NCBI GenBank assembly: GCA_949450265.1
Contig: CASTMW010000002.1
Coordinates: forward strand, 1-42,962
From: an uncultured Eggerthellaceae bacterium
GTDB lineage: Bacteria > Actinomycetota > Coriobacteriia > Coriobacteriales > Eggerthellaceae
Reading direction: 5' to 3'
DNA: 42,962 bases
Position 1 is the stretch's first letter; the number at the start of each line of letters is the position of its first letter. Below, piece by piece: positions 40,932-42,962 of this stretch. Under the pieces are notes generated by a model. It made no database searches. It saw only the letters and a list, made by a program, of their open reading frames with translations, and was not told the origin of the DNA. The translations under genes were made by a program, and so were the position numbers.

Positions 40932-41423
40932 ATGAAGAAGGAACGAACAGCCCTGCACCCCGCGCACGTCGCCTTGGCTGCGAGCATGATGGCAACGGTG
41001 GCCCTGTGCGCTACCATGATGGGCGTGGTCGGAGCCGCTACCGGTGCCAGCGTGGAGCAAGCGCAAGCCGAGCCCACCGACAGCGCATCCCAGCATGTCC
41101 ATTCATGGCAGCAGAACGTAGAGCTTGAGCATCACGATGCCATCACTCACCAGATGACCCACGATGCCATCATGGGTACTGCCCTGGTGCCCCATACCAT
41201 CTGCAACGCCTGCGAGGATGTCATCGACGGACAGACCGCTGAACATGCCGAAGCCACCGGGCATCTTTCCTACACACCGGACGTGCCCCGACCCGAACCG
41301 TATGTCGCGCAGGCCGCTTGGGCGGAAACGGTGGTCGACCAGGAAGCCTACGACGAAGTGGTGGCCCGCACCGAGACCTGTTCGGAGTGCGGCGCGAAGC
41401 GAGCCGTACCCACCGATGCGTAG
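40932..41423 (+). CDS. Secreted His/Cys-rich small protein, possibly metal-binding
   Basis: A 163-aa protein with a long N-terminal hydrophobic segment (about residues 12-37) and an AQA cleavage-like site before residue 48. The mature part has HSW, paired His residues (EHHD, THQMTHD), a first CxxC (CNAC) followed by AEHAEATGH, then AWAETV and a second CxxC (CSEC). The pattern suggests zinc or other metal binding outside the cell. GAAGGAGC precedes the ATG. It sits between the adhesin and its sortase and overlaps the sortase start by 8 nt, so it is probably part of the same surface assembly. I cannot assign it to a named family. Confidence 0.75.
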   Translation: MKKERTALHPAHVALAASMMATVALCATMMGVVGAATGASVEQAQAEPTDSASQHVHSWQQNVELEHHDAITHQMTHDAIMGTALVPHTICNACEDVIDGQTAEHAEATGHLSYTPDVPRPEPYVAQAAWAETVVDQEAYDEVVARTETCSECGAKRAVPTDA

Positions 41424-42180
41424 CCGCGCGAACAGCTGCCGCCGTGGTCGCGCTGCCGAAGCGCGCGGCACGCATACGTCCCGACGGGCGATCTGCGCCT
41501 TCGTAGTAGCCGCCGTACTGCTCAGCATCCCCGTTGCCGTCATCGCATGGACCACCTGGTGCAGCCAGAACGCAGCCACCACAGCCGATCCGGCGCAGCC
41601 CGAGGCGGTGGATGCCGATGGATTCCCCGTGGTCGACTGGGACTACTGGCTGAGCGTGAACCCGGATGTGATCGCTTGGGTCAGCGTGCCCGGCACCAGC
41701 ATCAACAGTGCCATCGTGCAGGCTCCTGTCGACGACCCCACGTATTACCTGAGCCACGACATCCATAGGAACGAGAATCCGCTGGGCTGCCCTTACCTGG
41801 ATGCGGACTGCGCAACAGCGGGATTCTTCAGCGACAACGCCGTGGTGTTCGGCCATCACATCAAGCATGGTGCTCCCATGTTCGCGGATCTTGCCTTGTA
41901 CTCCCAGGAAGGGTTCGCCCGACAGCACAGCGTCATTCTGCTGCAAACGCCGCAGGACAAGCGGATGCTCACCGTAGCAGGAGCCGCCGTGGTGAACGGC
42001 TACGACCGCACGAAGCGCACCTCGTTCGCCGACCGCGACGACTTCGCCCGTTGGTATGCCGAGCGCCTTGGCGAATGCTGTGTGCTGCTTGATAGCGGAC
42101 CTGCCGATGGCTGCATCACGTTCGTCACGTGCAGCTATACCCGTTTCTCGAATGAAAGGACCTTGGTCTATGCAACATGA
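41416..42180 (+). CDS. srtB: Class B sortase
   Basis: A membrane-anchored cysteine transpeptidase of 254 aa. One N-terminal hydrophobic segment (about residues 25-45) is followed by the sortase B opening VDWDYWLSVNPDVIAWVSVPGT. The catalytic residues are the His of FGHHIKHG (147/148), Cys239 in VTCSYT and Arg248 in NERTLVYA. The ATG at 41416 was chosen because it begins just before the membrane segment and overlaps the preceding gene by 8 nt. The probable substrate is the LPGTG adhesin upstream. The 3' end overlaps dxr by 13 nt, convergently. Confidence 0.92.
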   Translation: MRSRANSCRRGRAAEARGTHTSRRAICAFVVAAVLLSIPVAVIAWTTWCSQNAATTADPAQPEAVDADGFPVVDWDYWLSVNPDVIAWVSVPGTSINSAIVQAPVDDPTYYLSHDIHRNENPLGCPYLDADCATAGFFSDNAVVFGHHIKHGAPMFADLALYSQEGFARQHSVILLQTPQDKRMLTVAGAAVVNGYDRTKRTSFADRDDFARWYAERLGECCVLLDSGPADGCITFVTCSYTRFSNERTLVYAT

Positions 42181-42962
42181 ACGCCGGACAGGAACCGCTG
42201 CGCGACCCTGCGGGCCACAGCATCGACGTCCTCAAGCTGATCGACGCTCTCGACGGGCTGTATGTCGTGCGTGCTCATCGTTTCTTCAACGCATGCAGGG
42301 ATGTCCAGAAAGCCGCAATCGCCGCGCAAGAACGCAGCGACAGCCACTTCATTGGCGGCATTCATCGCCGCGGGCAAGGTTCCTCCCACTTCACCCGCCT
42401 GCCGAGCCAGCGCAAGACAGCGGAACGTATCGGTGTCGGGAGCCGCAAAGTCAAGCTGCCCCAACGTGCGGAAGTCCAGGGGCTGCACGGGCGCGCTCCA
42501 ACGTTCGGGATAGGACAGTGCGAACTGTATGGGGATGCGCATGTCTGTGGTCCCCAGATGCGCCTTCACGGAACCATCGGCGAATTCCACCATGGAATGT
42601 ATGGCGCTCTGAGGCTGTATCACCACCTCGATGCGCTCGTAGGGCATATCGAACAGATGATGCGCCTCGATGACCTCAAGCCCCTTGTTCATCAGCGTGG
42701 ACGAATCGATGGTGATCTTAGGTCCCATGTTCCAGGTTGGATGCGCCAGCGCATCGGCTGCCGTTACCTGCCCAAGCTGGCTGCGGGTGCGACCGCGGAA
42801 CGGGCCGCCCGATGCGGTCACCCACAGACGAGCCACCTCGCAGGGATCCTCCCCCAGCAAGCACTGGTAGATGGCCCCATGCTCGGAATCGATGGGCATC
42901 AGCTGGCCGGGGCGCTGCGCCATCGGCATCAGCAGATCGCCGCCCACCACCAAGGATTCCTT
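42168..42962 (-). CDS. dxr: 1-deoxy-D-xylulose 5-phosphate reductoisomerase, 5' part outside the window
   Basis: The second enzyme of the MEP pathway, making 2-C-methylerythritol 4-phosphate. The visible 264 residues are the C-terminal two thirds. They include SEHGAIYQ, the substrate-binding ASGGPFR, the signature HPTWNMGPKITIDSSTLMNKG and MNAANEVAVAAFL. The reading frame continues to the window edge without a stop (K-E-S-L precede VVGGD), so it is truncated only by the window. It is normally followed by rseP; here the surface cassette lies between. Confidence 0.95.
   Translation of the reverse strand, partial: KESLVVGGDLLMPMAQRPGQLMPIDSEHGAIYQCLLGEDPCEVARLWVTASGGPFRGRTRSQLGQVTAADALAHPTWNMGPKITIDSSTLMNKGLEVIEAHHLFDMPYERIEVVIQPQSAIHSMVEFADGSVKAHLGTTDMRIPIQFALSYPERWSAPVQPLDFRTLGQLDFAAPDTDTFRCLALARQAGEVGGTLPAAMNAANEVAVAAFLRGDCGFLDIPACVEETMSTHDIQPVESVDQLEDVDAVARRVAQRFLSGVHVA

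Overview
This is a high-GC (about 60% or more by eye), gene-dense bacterial chromosome segment with no phage, insertion sequence or CRISPR array. The gene content suggests an anaerobic, asaccharolytic-type actinobacterium of class Coriobacteriia, probably the Eggerthellales: an NAD(P)-linked group 3b-like [NiFe]-hydrogenase, formate-tetrahydrofolate ligase, a TsaB-RimI-TsaD fusion, an LPXTG adhesin with a class B sortase, and several apparently leaderless genes. The taxonomic call is inference from gene content, not from a marker comparison.

Layout. 1-448: no gene; three degenerate tandem repeat units. 449-8707 (minus): rlmD-gtrA, then ppiB, a TPR membrane protein, ndk and a four-subunit cytosolic [NiFe]-hydrogenase. 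8771-9025: tRNA-Arg(CCG) and tRNA-Glu(TTC), tail to tail around a shared hairpin. 9171-13040 (minus): copA and nhaA, with nhaA divergent from hpf. 13797-17121 (minus): alr-udg-folC joined by ATGA overlaps. 17160-18892 (minus): moeA-mogA. 18956-23338 (minus): tsaE, the triple-fusion gene tsaB-rimI-tsaD, and eno. 23485-24093 (plus): an HD-domain protein. 24090-28617 (minus): a formate/one-carbon operon fhs-ykgJ-fchA-folD-focA. 28714-29418: an orphan response regulator. 29538-30305 (plus): coaX. 30359-32105 (minus): a phasin-like protein, rlmB and yacP. 32254-36261 (minus): rseP-ispG-proS. 36589-42180 (plus): an adhesin / small His-Cys-rich secreted protein / sortase B cassette. 42168-42962 (minus): the 3' part of dxr.

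How the genes fit together. The fhs operon can import or export formate (FocA) and move it onto tetrahydrofolate (Fhs). Methenyl-THF hydrolysis is probably done by the PF04961-type FchA, because the neighbouring FolD has lost two classic cyclohydrolase residues and probably acts only as a dehydrogenase. The hydrogenase would couple H2 to NAD(P)(H), supplying or draining reductant for such pathways. The dxr-rseP-ispG order, common in actinobacteria, is split here by the oppositely oriented surface-protein cassette, which looks like an insertion.

Most interesting points: the FolD/FchA division of labour; a site-2 protease with a winged-helix-like insertion and no recognisable PDZ domain; the surface cassette placed between dxr and rseP, with its unnamed His/Cys secreted protein; a 116-bp nested palindrome inside the linker of the TsaB-RimI-TsaD fusion; a hydrogenase large subunit that ends exactly at the metal-binding motif; and five genes whose -10 box lies 6-7 nt from the start codon.
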